A DNA stretch of 64,000 bases from JAFIFT01 sp020051095 (GTDB taxonomy: Bacteria > Pseudomonadota > Gammaproteobacteria > Legionellales > Legionellaceae): NCBI RefSeq assembly GCF_964199965.1, contig NZ_CAXMZT010000010.1, positions 1-64,000 of the forward strand. Reading direction: 5' to 3'. The first letter of the stretch is position 1; the number at the start of each line of letters is the position of its first letter. Positions 17,676-27,884 of the stretch are shown here, one piece after another. The notes beneath the pieces were generated by a model that ran no database searches, was not told the DNA's origin, and worked only from the letters and a program-made list of their open reading frames with translations. The position numbers and the translations under genes were made by a program.

Positions 17676-18074
17676 ATGGCGAATGATTACGATGAATTTA
17701 TTGTGAGGCAGCAGCAAGAATATACGCAACGTGTTGAATCAACAATTGGCGAGCTGAGTGCCTATATTTTGGGTGAAGAAAAACATAGCCGCCCTTTTTT
17801 CAGAAATTTTTTCAATCGATATGATCCTCAAATATCCTCTCAAATAAAAAAATTGCAAGATACTCAATTAACACCCAATCAAAAACTAGCCGCCGTTCTA
17901 TTACTGTATCAATCCTCAAAAGACCATAATGAATCTCAATTGTCGCAGATAATTGCCAATGCATTAAATACGCTCGATAATGGGATTTCAGCCGACGTGA
18001 CGATTCCCTTTCAACGAGCGGCTATTGAGGAATATCAGTCCCAAAATGCGACCTCTCTAGCGAAAATGCATTAA
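17676..18074 (+). CDS. hypothetical cytosolic protein
   Basis: 132 residues, mostly helical and Gln/Asn-rich, with no signal peptide or membrane segment. AAGGA lies 7 nt before the ATG. It resembles nothing I can name. A strong hairpin with a T-run follows, so it is a single-gene unit. Confidence 0.6.
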   Translation: MANDYDEFIVRQQQEYTQRVESTIGELSAYILGEEKHSRPFFRNFFNRYDPQISSQIKKLQDTQLTPNQKLAAVLLLYQSSKDHNESQLSQIIANALNTLDNGISADVTIPFQRAAIEEYQSQNATSLAKMH

Positions 18075-18102
18075 CCATGCATAAGCTATGTACTTTAATT
18101 TC

Positions 18103-18147
18103 CCGCATTAGGCTCGCTCTCGCGAGCTAATGCGGACTGATTTTTTT
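18103..18147. terminator. rho-independent terminator
   Basis: CCGCATTAGGCTCGC pairs with CGCGAGCTAATGCGG (one bulge) and is followed after 5 nt by TTTTTTT. It ends the 17676-18074 unit and faces the convergent gene at 18191. Confidence 0.75.
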
Positions 18148-18190
18148 GAGCTGTCGTTTGCACTTCTTTGGTTGATTTCAGACCATCGGA

Positions 18191-18679
18191 CTAATAACTT
18201 TCTGGAGAAGTTTGCGGTTCCATTTCTTCTTCGGCTGCTTCATCGTCCTGATTTGAAAAAAATGAAAATAGCGAACGGCCAATTGAGCTCACGGCATGAT
18301 AGGTATTACTAACCACCGATTTTGTCGCAAAATAGGAAAGCCTCACTAGTCCATAGCCGACCAATCCCGCCGTCACGCTGATAGTATAAGCATTTTGATA
18401 TGCAAAATCCGTTGCATGTTCCCGCATAGGAAGATAGATGCTCCCATATTCCAAATAGCCGAGATCTTCTGGCGCAGTTCCTGTGATATGACCATAGAAA
18501 TAGGGAAAGCCATATCTTGTTATGGTCGATATGTAAGGGGCGATAAAATAACCGCTGGCCACTGTCACTGCAAGAGGATAAAGATAGGACAATACTTGCG
18601 CATTTTTTCTTGCGGGTATCATGCTTTGAACATCGGTTTCATCCTTTGGTAATTCGCGAGTTGATTCAGTATCCATCAT
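18191..18679 (-). CDS. hypothetical membrane protein
   Basis: 162 residues with two hydrophobic segments (YPLAVTVASGYFIAPYI, and ISVTAGLVGYGLVRLSYF) and an acidic, Ser/Pro-rich tail (DDEAAEEEMEPQ). AGGAG lies just upstream of two adjacent ATGs (18679, 18676). No signal peptide. No family recognised; the short N-terminal cytosolic part and disordered acidic tail would also fit a secreted membrane-inserting protein, but nothing proves it. Confidence 0.6.
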   Translation of the reverse strand: MMDTESTRELPKDETDVQSMIPARKNAQVLSYLYPLAVTVASGYFIAPYISTITRYGFPYFYGHITGTAPEDLGYLEYGSIYLPMREHATDFAYQNAYTISVTAGLVGYGLVRLSYFATKSVVSNTYHAVSSIGRSLFSFFSNQDDEAAEEEMEPQTSPESY

Positions 18680-18799
18680 AATTCTCCTGGTAAATCCATA
18701 TACAAAAAGAACCTTCTCTTCTAGATTGACAACTATTTGTCCGAATGTAAAGTAATTAATAAAGGCTATGTCGTCAAACAGGAAAAGATAGGATACGTC

Positions 18800-21700
18800 T
18801 CACTGACTTTGTTGCTTAAAAAGAACGGAGTAGAGCACGGGTACAACAATTAAGGTTAGTATGGTAGCGAAGGTTAAACCAAAGATGATAACCACAGCCA
18901 TTGATACAAAAAAAGCATCCGTCAGCAGTGGGATCATGCCCATCACCGTGGTTAATGCAGCCAGCGATACAGGTCGTAATCGGGAAGATGACGCATCTAA
19001 AATAGCTGGAATCAGCTCTTTGTCTTGCGTTAACTCTAAGTCAATCTGATCAATTAAAACAATGGCATTTTTAATCAACATCCCAGTTAAACTCAAAAAG
19101 CCTAATAGCCCCATAAAATCAAATGGCTTGTAGGTAATTAATAAGCCAAAAGTCACACCAATAATTGCTAAAGGAACACATAACCATATCACTAAAGGTT
19201 GGCGAATGGCGTTATAAAGTACAATTACAATGGCAATCATAATGGCAATGCCTGGGGGAATATTTTTCGCTAACCCCTTTTGCGCGTCTTTAGCGCTTTC
19301 ATACTCGCCCCCCCACTCTAATTTGTAGCCATGCGGTAATGGTATTGCCTCAATTTGTGATTTTATTTGCTTAAATAATATGCTCGCTTCCCCAGCGACA
19401 GGTTCTGCCGAAACGGTTAACGTCCGTTCTCGGTTTCTTCTGGCAATGATATTGTCTTGCCATGCCACGTTCACATTATCAATTAATTGGCTGGCGAACA
19501 CTGGTTTGTTTAATAATGAACTCCAAAGGGAAATTTCATCCAACGAATTGATGTTTAAACGCTCTTCATCCGGTGCTCTTGAAATAATAGGAAGCAATTG
19601 ATCGCGCTCACGATAGAGGCCTACCTGGCTTCCGCTAAAATTCATTTCAAGACTTTGTGCTAAATCAGCACGTGTTATTCCCGTTAATCGACCTTTGTCC
19701 TCGCTGTATTGCGGTGTGATGATTTTCACTTTTTGACGCCAATCATCACGAATATCAGTTGCCTGCGGATTAGCATAAAAAATAGCTTGTGCTTTGGATG
19801 ATAAGTGTCTTAACGTTTCATAATCAGGACCGCTAAAGCGTGCTTCAATCTTGGCACCACTGCTCGTCCCCAATCGCACAAATTTTACTTGTCCTTGACT
19901 TTGAGGATAATGCTGATTAATCCAATCTTTTGCTTTAGCACTTAATGCCGGAATTTGGTGATAATCTTTTACTTTTATAACCAGTTGACCATAACTCGGG
20001 TTTTGGGCTTCCGGTGTATAGACTAGCATAAAACGCTGCATTCCTTGACCAACCACAATGGTCACATCATCAATGCCTTCGATGGTTTGTAAATGTTGAC
20101 TTATCTGCAACAGATCATCTTTCACTTGTCGAATATCAACCCCTTCTGCCAGCCAATAATCAATATAAAACATGGGCGTAGTCGCATTGGGGAAAAATCC
20201 GCTTGGCACCCACTTAAAAGCAATGATTGCTATACCTAGCAATAAAACGCTTGCTGTTAATGTGGCTTTGGCATGAATCAAGCAGGTATGCAACATACGG
20301 CGATACCAGGCATACTCTTTAACCAGCTCATTGTCGACAAGCTTGGTGTTTTTTTCCACTTTGAATAAGTAATCGCTTAATAGCGGCACAATCAAAATCG
20401 CAACAATCCAACTTAAAAATAAGGATATGAGTAAGACATAAAACAAGGAGGCACAATATTCCCCCGTATTATCTTGCGACAACCCTATCGGTGCAAACGC
20501 AACGATGCCAACAATCGTAGCTCCCAGCAATGGCCATCTGGTTTGTGCAACAATTTCAGAGGATGCTTTAAGAACAGAAATGCCTCGCTGAGTTCTAACC
20601 AGTATCCCTTCGGTTACAACAATGGCATTATCCACCAACATACCCAACGCAATAATCAAAGCGCCGAGGGAAATTCGCTCTAAACTAATCCCTAACAAAC
20701 TCATAAAAAAGAGCGTTCCCATAACCGTTAGCAATAAAGTTGCCGCGATGATCAATCCACTTTGCAGGCCCATAAATACAATGAGGACAAGCATAACAAT
20801 CACTAAGGCCGCTAATAAATTCAGTAGAAAGCCTTTGACTGATTCATCAACAATTTGAGGCTGATCATAGACAATATGAAAGTGCACGCCGGCAGGTAAG
20901 TTTTGAAAAATGGTGTTTAGCGTATCATTCACCCGCTCACCAATATCTACGACATTGCCGCCTGAAACCACCGAAATACCCATCATGATGGCTTGTTGAT
21001 TATTAAAATAGCTCAGTTCTTGGGGTACCTCTACATAACCTCGTTTGATGGTGGCAAAATCATTCAGATGCAATAAACTATTGGATTTAGTACTGCGAAT
21101 AACTAAGTTACCAATGTCTTCCACTGCATTGACGCTACCGGAGGGCAAGATCTCGATATACTCATCGCTAATGCGAATACTGCCTGCCTCAAAGATGGTG
21201 TTTTGAGATTTTAGTAATTCATAGATTGTATTGAGAGAAATGCCCAAGCTGGCAATTTTCCGTTGAGGAATTTCAATGATAATCGCTTCTTGCTCAATGC
21301 TACTTAAATTGACTTTAGCTACCCCATCCACAAGAAGCATTTTCTTTTTAATGGCAATTGCGTAATCCCTTAGTTCAGCTTGGGTAAATCCATCTCCCGT
21401 AATGGCATAAAGCATACCATAGACATCACCATAATCATCCACCACCTTGGATGGACCCGCTCCCGGAGGCAAGGATCTTTGTACATCATTCACTTTTCGC
21501 CTTAACTCATCCCAAATTTGCGGGAGGTCTTTTTTGGTGTATTTATCTTTAATGGTGACAGTAATCCTGGATAGTCCCGGACGGGAAATCGATTTCGTAC
21601 GCTTTAATTGAGGCATTTGTTGAATAGCTTCAGTGATTTTATCCGTGACTTCTTCTTCAACTTGTTTTGGTGTTGCGCCAGGATAAGCAGTAATGACCAA

Positions 21701-21835
21701 TGCCTCTTTAATCGTAAACTCGGGATCCTCTAATCGACTGAGTGATTGGAGCGCACTCAATCCTCCCCATAACAAGAAAACGATGAGTAACCAAACGACA
21801 ACCCGATGTGATAGCGAGTAAGAAGCAATATCCAT
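18800..21835 (-). CDS. RND-family efflux permease
   Basis: 1011 residues, the usual length of AcrB/MexF-type trimeric pumps. The start MDIASYSLSHRVVVWLLIVF is the first membrane helix. PGATPKQVEEEVTDKIT and GSIRI-type porter-domain segments follow, with central helices containing GALIIALGMLVDNAIVVTEG and the second half ending in FLSLTGMLIKNAIVLIDQID. It uses the proton gradient to expel drugs, detergents or other toxic compounds. Its ATG overlaps the stop of the adaptor gene by one base (TAATG), so the two are one operon. No outer-membrane TolC-like gene is present here, so it probably borrows one. Confidence 0.92.
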   Translation of the reverse strand: MDIASYSLSHRVVVWLLIVFLLWGGLSALQSLSRLEDPEFTIKEALVITAYPGATPKQVEEEVTDKITEAIQQMPQLKRTKSISRPGLSRITVTIKDKYTKKDLPQIWDELRRKVNDVQRSLPPGAGPSKVVDDYGDVYGMLYAITGDGFTQAELRDYAIAIKKKMLLVDGVAKVNLSSIEQEAIIIEIPQRKIASLGISLNTIYELLKSQNTIFEAGSIRISDEYIEILPSGSVNAVEDIGNLVIRSTKSNSLLHLNDFATIKRGYVEVPQELSYFNNQQAIMMGISVVSGGNVVDIGERVNDTLNTIFQNLPAGVHFHIVYDQPQIVDESVKGFLLNLLAALVIVMLVLIVFMGLQSGLIIAATLLLTVMGTLFFMSLLGISLERISLGALIIALGMLVDNAIVVTEGILVRTQRGISVLKASSEIVAQTRWPLLGATIVGIVAFAPIGLSQDNTGEYCASLFYVLLISLFLSWIVAILIVPLLSDYLFKVEKNTKLVDNELVKEYAWYRRMLHTCLIHAKATLTASVLLLGIAIIAFKWVPSGFFPNATTPMFYIDYWLAEGVDIRQVKDDLLQISQHLQTIEGIDDVTIVVGQGMQRFMLVYTPEAQNPSYGQLVIKVKDYHQIPALSAKAKDWINQHYPQSQGQVKFVRLGTSSGAKIEARFSGPDYETLRHLSSKAQAIFYANPQATDIRDDWRQKVKIITPQYSEDKGRLTGITRADLAQSLEMNFSGSQVGLYRERDQLLPIISRAPDEERLNINSLDEISLWSSLLNKPVFASQLIDNVNVAWQDNIIARRNRERTLTVSAEPVAGEASILFKQIKSQIEAIPLPHGYKLEWGGEYESAKDAQKGLAKNIPPGIAIMIAIVIVLYNAIRQPLVIWLCVPLAIIGVTFGLLITYKPFDFMGLLGFLSLTGMLIKNAIVLIDQIDLELTQDKELIPAILDASSSRLRPVSLAALTTVMGMIPLLTDAFFVSMAVVIIFGLTFATILTLIVVPVLYSVLFKQQSQ

Positions 21836-22890
21836 TATTGTTTCGCCTGAATGGGTGTAATTTGCTGACCTTCCCGTAAATAGTGAACCCCTGCCGATAC
21901 GATCATTTGTCCTGGCTTGAGACCCGTCTGTATTTTCAAATCATTATCCACCAACCCGCCTGTTTTAACCGGATGTTTATGAATCGTATTATTTTTATCA
22001 ACTAGCCATACAAACGCATTCCCTTTTTCATCCGAAAAAACGGCACTAACGGGGATACGGAAAAAATCGCCCCCTTGGCTGCCAAAGTCTGGCAACTGAA
22101 GGGTGACAGCCACCGTCATACCCGGTAAAACGTTGACATCAGACGGCGCTTTAAACGTAAAAACCGTCCGATACGTTTGTGTGTCGGGATCGGCTTTTGC
22201 TGAAAACTCTTTAAGGGTCACAGGGTAGGATTTTTTAATCACATCAAAGGTTGCTTCCGCTTGAATTTTAGAAGATTTTTTAAACTGGATCACCATATTT
22301 TCAGGGACATAAATTTCAACATCAATCTCACCCAAATCATGGTAGCTAACAATGGGTTGCTTTGCTTTGACAAACTCATAATTATCGACATATTTTTTAA
22401 TGACAATGCCCTCAAATGGGGCGTTTAAAACTGTGTCCCTCAGGTCCTTTTTAGCTTGGGATAGCTGCGAGGCTGCCACATTTGCTTTTGATTCTAGAAT
22501 GTCATAGTCACTTTTGGATATATAGTTTTTGGGCAGTAACGCTTTGGCTCGTTTAAATTGAGCATTGGCAAGCTCAAATTCTGCTTCGGCTTTTTTCACT
22601 TGCTCTTGATAGTGGTGAGGGTCAATGGAGGCTATTAAGTCCCCTTTTTTTAATCGATCGCCTTCCAAAATGGGTAATTTGGTTAATTTTCCTTCCACTT
22701 CAAAGGAAAGCTCTGCTTTAGTCGATGGGATTATTTTGCCAGAAAATTTACGACTAACCGCATTATCCTTATCGCCAATGGTTATCACTTTGGCTGGTTT
22801 TGGAGGAACTTTTTCAGGCTTCTTTTCTTCCTGACACGCCGATAGCATCATGAAAGCAACAGCGACTACGAGCATTTTTCGCCAATTCAT
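21835..22890 (-). CDS. RND efflux periplasmic adaptor lipoprotein
   Basis: About 351 residues. The lipobox LSAC in the N-terminal signal makes it a lipoprotein. It has the membrane-fusion-protein layout: a lipoyl half (FSGKIIPSTKAELSFEVEGK), a helical hairpin (residues about 95-150 with ELANAQFKRAKALLPKNYIS), the second lipoyl half (LNAPFEGIVIKKYVDN), then beta-barrel and membrane-proximal domains. The ATG at 22890 has AAGGA 9 nt upstream; a TTG lies at 22896. It bridges the downstream permease to an outer-membrane channel. Confidence 0.92.
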   Translation of the reverse strand: MNWRKMLVVAVAFMMLSACQEEKKPEKVPPKPAKVITIGDKDNAVSRKFSGKIIPSTKAELSFEVEGKLTKLPILEGDRLKKGDLIASIDPHHYQEQVKKAEAEFELANAQFKRAKALLPKNYISKSDYDILESKANVAASQLSQAKKDLRDTVLNAPFEGIVIKKYVDNYEFVKAKQPIVSYHDLGEIDVEIYVPENMVIQFKKSSKIQAEATFDVIKKSYPVTLKEFSAKADPDTQTYRTVFTFKAPSDVNVLPGMTVAVTLQLPDFGSQGGDFFRIPVSAVFSDEKGNAFVWLVDKNNTIHKHPVKTGGLVDNDLKIQTGLKPGQMIVSAGVHYLREGQQITPIQAKQ

Positions 22891-22965
22891 TATCAATATC
22901 CTTGTAACGTAATCCTATCCAATTAACGACATTCATATGAGCGACTGAATGCTAGGTAACTGCAT

Positions 22966-23064
22966 TAGGGCGTGTCCTCATTCCATTATTTGGCTGAAAA
23001 TGCACCTAATTGGCGCCAATTATTCACATTTTCGCTTCAACTAATGGAATGAGGACACGCCCTA
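22966..23064. mobile_element. MITE-like element, 23-bp perfect inverted ends
   Basis: TAGGGCGTGTCCTCATTCCA starts at 22966 and its 23-bp reverse complement ends at 23064, with no mismatch. The centre holds a perfect 14-bp palindrome AATTGGCGCCAATT (about 23008-23021). About 99 bp, no coding capacity. A degraded half end (GCGTATCCTCATTT) occurs near 35243. Confidence 0.65.
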
Positions 23065-23195
23065 GTTAATATAACCTAGAATCAGCAAAATACTCAAATA
23101 CAATCAAATCCTCAAGGCATGTGATAGGTAGAATAAGGTCAGCATTTTTCTTTTATTTTTATTCAATATGAGTTAATATAGGACAATGTATTTCC

Positions 23196-24080
23196 GTGTT
23201 AAGGCATATCGTGTCATCTTCGCATCGTGGTGTTTTATACATCTTACTTTCCGGCATGTTTTTTGGACTGTTAGGGTATTTTGGCCTGAGCTTAATGAAT
23301 CACAATTTTTCAGTCTACAGCATGCTTTTTTGGCGATTTGCCGTGGCGTTTGTTTTTCTATTAATAGTGATTGTTTTTAAGAAGCCTTCTCGATCATCAA
23401 ACTGGATTGATTTAGTGAAAGTATTTATGTATGGCGCGTTGTTTTACAGTACTGTTTCCATCTTTTACTATTTATCCGCTGTCTATATTGGTTCCGGTCT
23501 GGCGATGGTGATATTTTTTACTTACCCAGCCATGGTGATGATTGGCAATCAGATTTTTTATAAAAAGCCCTTTCAACTATCCTATTTACTTGCTATTTTG
23601 ATAATCTTTTTGGGGATGTTGTTTCTGATTCAAGGAAGCGCTTATCACTTCGTTCCAATTGGTATCGTATATAGTTTATTGTCAGCCTTGCTATTCACTT
23701 TCTATCTTCTATTTAGCAAAACCAGCACTGTTCCCGCTGTGCCATCCACACTCATGTTATCATTAGGTTGCATGTTCACTTGCCTGTTAGGCATGATGTG
23801 GGAACACGCCTTTCCCCTACCAAGCCAGCTGCCCGATTGGCTGGACGTACTTGGCATTGGCATTATATGCACCGCATTACCTATATTTTTACTTCTGGAA
23901 GGATTAACGCATATTAGCGCCACTCAAGCCTCCATTTTATCGGTACTTGAGCCCGTGTTTGTGGTCATCTTTGGTATTTTACTTTTGCATGAACAAGTGT
24001 CATTTTCTCAATTAGTTGGCGTTGTCATTGTTTTATCTGGTTCGTTGATCTCTTTGATATCTGATAACTCAGATGGCTAG
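23196..24080 (+). CDS. DMT-superfamily (EamA) transporter
   Basis: 294 residues with ten predicted membrane helices in two EamA repeats (about 12-145 and 155-288), including GSGLAMVIFFTYPAMVM and TQASILSVLEPVFVVIFG. The family exports or imports metabolites such as amino acids, or drugs. The start is a GTG at 23196; a second GTG at 23211 has AAGG 6 nt upstream and is equally plausible. Substrate unknown. Confidence 0.85.
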   Translation: MLRHIVSSSHRGVLYILLSGMFFGLLGYFGLSLMNHNFSVYSMLFWRFAVAFVFLLIVIVFKKPSRSSNWIDLVKVFMYGALFYSTVSIFYYLSAVYIGSGLAMVIFFTYPAMVMIGNQIFYKKPFQLSYLLAILIIFLGMLFLIQGSAYHFVPIGIVYSLLSALLFTFYLLFSKTSTVPAVPSTLMLSLGCMFTCLLGMMWEHAFPLPSQLPDWLDVLGIGIICTALPIFLLLEGLTHISATQASILSVLEPVFVVIFGILLLHEQVSFSQLVGVVIVLSGSLISLISDNSDG

Positions 24081-24113
24081 ATATTCACCCTGGTTACTTC
24101 AAAATGCTAGTTT

Positions 24114-24917
24114 TTAAGCAAAAAGCCAATTTAATCCTAGTTTGACTTGTTCTAGCGTTGGGTGTGAGGCAGTTCTGTAAACCATGAATCGATTGCCCTG
24201 AGAATCTCTAATGACATTGTTGAATACGTAGTTTTCCACTCGATTCCAATCCCATTCAAAGCGTAAATTCAGGCGAGAAATCACCTCAATTTCAATCCCT
24301 AATCCCAATTGCACACCGTCAGAATTCACAGGCCTATTAAGACTGCCTGCGATTATGCCAAAAGGCGGTTGTCCTGATTGACTAATGTTGCCATTGAGTG
24401 TCACTTGACTAACAATGTACCCTGCCCGCCCATACAGAACACTTTTGGGATTCACATAAAAGCCGGACCTTACCACTAGGCCCGAAAGTCTCTTTTGTTG
24501 AAAAGACCCCACTAACTGGCGTGAATAGGCGGAATTAGTGTCCAATAAATTAAATTTTGCACGATGATTACTTCGATCATAGAATCCTTCGATTGCAACT
24601 GTAAAACGATTCGACATGGGTAAGCGATACCCCACATAAATTTCACCACCAGCGCCCGTGCCATTTAAAACGGAAATATCTTGATCAATAAAAGAAAGCG
24701 GTGGAATGACATCTCGTCGGTTAAAATTATAATAGCCAGTATCTTTACTGATTGCTCCACCAATGTATGCGCCTTTTGATGAGGCACTCTCTAGTGCGCC
24801 AGCAGCATCATCACTATATGCAGCGGTTGACGATAAATACAAAATAACTTGTATGGTTGTTAAAAATATTATCCGCATGTTCAACGATTGAAGGGAAAAG
24901 TACATGTTCATTCTCAT
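24114..24917 (-). CDS. outer-membrane beta-barrel protein
   Basis: 267 residues. A signal peptide (MRIIFLTTIQVILYLSSTAA, inside a longer N-terminus with several Met) precedes a barrel-type body with repeated strands such as AYIGGAISKDTGYYNF, GAGGEIYVGYRLP and VQLGLGIEIEVISRLNLRFE, and the ending VKLGLNWLFA. It resembles OmpA-beta/porin-family proteins (OMP_b-brl) with about eight strands. It is convergent with the DMT transporter gene. Function unknown. Confidence 0.7.
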   Translation of the reverse strand: MRMNMYFSLQSLNMRIIFLTTIQVILYLSSTAAYSDDAAGALESASSKGAYIGGAISKDTGYYNFNRRDVIPPLSFIDQDISVLNGTGAGGEIYVGYRLPMSNRFTVAIEGFYDRSNHRAKFNLLDTNSAYSRQLVGSFQQKRLSGLVVRSGFYVNPKSVLYGRAGYIVSQVTLNGNISQSGQPPFGIIAGSLNRPVNSDGVQLGLGIEIEVISRLNLRFEWDWNRVENYVFNNVIRDSQGNRFMVYRTASHPTLEQVKLGLNWLFA

Positions 24918-25104
24918 CTTGAAATCAAGAAAAACTATCCTATTACCCGATAGCCGTCAATCAGGATAAGTAAAAAATTGAGGGGGAAATTATTAAGAAT
25001 GCTGCTCTATTGTTTTGGGCCCGAATATCGAGAAGGCGCACCGCTATGCGCGCCTATCTAAGTATTCGCTATTCCAATCATCATCGACTCACTAAAAAAG
25101 GTGA

Positions 25105-25926
25105 TTATTGCACTACCGTCTCATCTTTCTTCTCAACTTCAGCGTCACTTCTTGCTTTGAGCGCTTCGCCTAGCGTAACGAACTTATAACCCTTATTTTT
25201 ATACATCTCGATGATGTCATTAAGAACAATGCTGTTTAACTGGTTTGCATGGATTAATAATATTTGGGGTAATGGCTTACCGTAGGTTTTCACATCTTTT
25301 TGTTCGGCTCTTTCGGTTTGTTTCCAAATATAAGCAAGATAGGTTTTCTTAAATGTTTTGGTGTAGTTGTCTCGGTTTTTATAATACACACGCATGAGCT
25401 GATTATTGAACCGATAGTCTTTACTGTCGACCGTGACTGGGGCAATGACATAATTATTTTCAGCAAGAAATGCTTTGACAGTTTCTTCTTTTTCACCTTT
25501 TCCTTCTGCTAAATAAGGATAGCGAAAATACTTCGTGTCAGTCATTAAAGGCGTGAGAATTTTATCGGCTTTGGCGACATTATCGATGTATTTTTGTGCC
25601 GAGGTGGTATTTAAGTTAAGGTGGGAATAGGTATGATTGCCTAAAGTATAGCCTCCCTTTTGAAAGGCTTCTAGTAATTCCCATTGCCCTTTTGCAATGG
25701 CGCCTGCAATGACAAATCCCACAGCCGGCACTTGCTGCTGATTAAGCGCATCGAGCATACGCATAAAGCGTTCCTCTTTTCTCGCTAAGTCATAGGCTGA
25801 GTTTCGACTTGCACCCACAAAAGGTAAATCATCGATGGTTAAGGCGATTTCCTTCTCAGCAGCAAATACACTGGAAGAAACCATTAAAAAGCCAAGGAGA
25901 ATAGACTGCCAAGTATTGTTTTTCAT
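25105..25926 (-). CDS. exported polysaccharide deacetylase (NodB family)
   Basis: About 273 residues with a signal peptide (MKNNTWQSILLGFLMVSSSV, FAA). NodB motifs: ALTIDDLP (catalytic and metal Asp), GNHTYSHLN (metal His pair) and YFRYPY. The family removes acetyl groups from N-acetyl sugars in peptidoglycan, chitin-like or exopolysaccharide chains. The start at 25926 has AAGGA 9 nt upstream; the frame extends to 26007, which would mask the signal peptide. The adjacent divergent gene encodes a large membrane protein, so a link to envelope polysaccharide is possible. Confidence 0.85.
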   Translation of the reverse strand: MKNNTWQSILLGFLMVSSSVFAAEKEIALTIDDLPFVGASRNSAYDLARKEERFMRMLDALNQQQVPAVGFVIAGAIAKGQWELLEAFQKGGYTLGNHTYSHLNLNTTSAQKYIDNVAKADKILTPLMTDTKYFRYPYLAEGKGEKEETVKAFLAENNYVIAPVTVDSKDYRFNNQLMRVYYKNRDNYTKTFKKTYLAYIWKQTERAEQKDVKTYGKPLPQILLIHANQLNSIVLNDIIEMYKNKGYKFVTLGEALKARSDAEVEKKDETVVQ

Positions 25927-26019
25927 TTTTTTTATCCTTACTTGGGGAAATGGAGTATTTTTATGCTTTATTATTAATGTATAGTTCGAGTTTGCGAATT
26001 TTGCCAAGAAAGCGATGAA

Positions 26020-27882
26020 ATGACCTTAAGCCTAAAAGACATCTTTCACAGTTTGTTTAAGCTGCTGTTATTATTGGCGGTTATTTTCACTTTGGTCCCC
26101 TTTTCCCCGCGAATGCCTGCCACCGACATTGATTATTCTTGGGCGATTGCGTTGAATCAGGCCTTAGCACAGGGATTGGTTTTTGGTCGAGATATTATCT
26201 TTACCCTAGGGCCCTATGCCAGTCTATACACCAAGGTTTACCATCCCTTCACCGATAGCATGATGCTCTTTGGCAGTCTTTATTTTGCCATTTGCTATGG
26301 ATGGCTTTGTGTTTTATTCATGAAAAGAACAACCCACCCCATCTTAACTTCCTTACTTTTCATTCTTGCCTTGCTTGGAATGGTCTATGCAAGAGACGTG
26401 TTATTTTTATCCTATCCTTTACTGCTGGGAATGTGGCTTTATACAAATCCAAGCCAATCGCCTGAGGAAAAAAATACCCTTATCCTCTATGCTTTGTTGT
26501 GGGCGCCTTTAGGCCTCATTGCCCTGATCAAGGGGACGTTTTTCATTCAAATAATGGTGTTTATGCTGATAAGTATGGCTTATTTTTTCAGCACGAATCG
26601 AAAGAAAGCCGCCATTGTTAGCGTTAGCTCGACGGGATTAAGTTGTGTGTTTTTCTGGCTCGCCGCCCACCAGCCCTTATACGCCCTACCCGAATTTATT
26701 ATCCATTCGTTTCAACTATCGATGGGCTTTAGCGAGGCGATGTCAAGTGAGGGCAATATCAAGGAAGTTTACCTCTTTTTAGCCATTGCCCTGATTCAAC
26801 TAAGCTTTGTCGTATTGAACAAACATCATCCCCAAAAAGAGCGGGTTTTATTAATCACTGTCTTATTCATATATTTATTTATCGCCTTTAAAGCAGGCTT
26901 TACTCGGCATGTTGGCCATGCGTATGTCGCAGGCACCGCACTCCTTTTTTCTGGGCTAATCATTTCCCTAACCTATCGATTAATGCCTAAGATAGCGCTC
27001 ATTGCAATATCCTTACTGGGTTGTGTTTATATCAACGGCCAACACACCACCATCTCACTTACCCACAACATCCGTGCCACGCTTACATCAGCCTTTCATG
27101 GCATTTACAATCGCTACCAAGACCGAACATGGCCCTCCGATAATTATCAAACGCTGATGACCTATATTGCCACCCAAGTCGGGTTACCCCGCTTGAAGGA
27201 GAGCAGTGATATCTACTCCTATCATCAAGTCGCTTTAATTGCCTCGGGTAATCAGTGGGCACCGCGGCCAATTTTTCAGAGTTATTCCGTTTTTACTGAT
27301 ACACTGGCTAAACTCAATCAACAATCGCTTCAACGAAATCCTCCTGACTACCTTTTTTTCCGCGTCCAACCCATCGATAATAAATTCCCCGCCATGGAGG
27401 ATGGGCCAAGTTGGCGAACAATAATGGAAAATTACCGCCCTGTTGACCAAATTCATGATTATCTTATCCTGAAGCGAAAGCCTCATCAGGACACCCATAA
27501 AACGCCACTAACTGCTGCCAAAAGCGAAACGCATTGGTTGGGTGAAACAGTACGATTGCCAAGTAAACCTTCACGCTTGTATGCAAACATTGTGGTTAAA
27601 TCAGGCATTTTGGGAAGACTGTGGTCTCTATTCTATCATCCTAGCCAACTCGCTATTCACCTCACCTTAAACGATGGCTCCCAACGAACATTCCGATTGT
27701 CTGCTAATATGGCAAAAGCAGAATTTTTGCTTTCTCCGCTGGTCGAAAGCAGCGCCGATTTCGGTTTACTTTTCTTTGATTCGTCACTATCAAAGGCTAA
27801 AGGCGTGCAATCCATTAAAGTAATCTCAATACCAGCACACTCTAGACATTGGTATCAAACATATAAGCTGTATTTGAATTAG
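26020..27882 (+). CDS. polytopic membrane protein, GT-C-like layout
   Basis: 620 residues. About eleven membrane helices lie between residues 10 and 355, then a soluble C-terminal region (about 370-620). The first outer loop has DIDYSWAIALNQAL and GRDIIFTLGPYASLYTKVYH, the type of acidic-residue loop seen in GT-C lipid-sugar-dependent glycosyltransferases. I cannot name a specific family. The C-terminal part is beta-rich. It is divergent from the deacetylase gene and its stop lies 2 bp from the convergent kinase stop. Confidence 0.6.
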   Translation: MTLSLKDIFHSLFKLLLLLAVIFTLVPFSPRMPATDIDYSWAIALNQALAQGLVFGRDIIFTLGPYASLYTKVYHPFTDSMMLFGSLYFAICYGWLCVLFMKRTTHPILTSLLFILALLGMVYARDVLFLSYPLLLGMWLYTNPSQSPEEKNTLILYALLWAPLGLIALIKGTFFIQIMVFMLISMAYFFSTNRKKAAIVSVSSTGLSCVFFWLAAHQPLYALPEFIIHSFQLSMGFSEAMSSEGNIKEVYLFLAIALIQLSFVVLNKHHPQKERVLLITVLFIYLFIAFKAGFTRHVGHAYVAGTALLFSGLIISLTYRLMPKIALIAISLLGCVYINGQHTTISLTHNIRATLTSAFHGIYNRYQDRTWPSDNYQTLMTYIATQVGLPRLKESSDIYSYHQVALIASGNQWAPRPIFQSYSVFTDTLAKLNQQSLQRNPPDYLFFRVQPIDNKFPAMEDGPSWRTIMENYRPVDQIHDYLILKRKPHQDTHKTPLTAAKSETHWLGETVRLPSKPSRLYANIVVKSGILGRLWSLFYHPSQLAIHLTLNDGSQRTFRLSANMAKAEFLLSPLVESSADFGLLFFDSSLSKAKGVQSIKVISIPAHSRHWYQTYKLYLN

Positions 27883-27884
27883 CT

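Noticed and set aside
18103..18147. possible REP element
   Set aside because: The stem is followed by a clean T-run at a gene end and has no other copy in the window, so a terminator explains it better.
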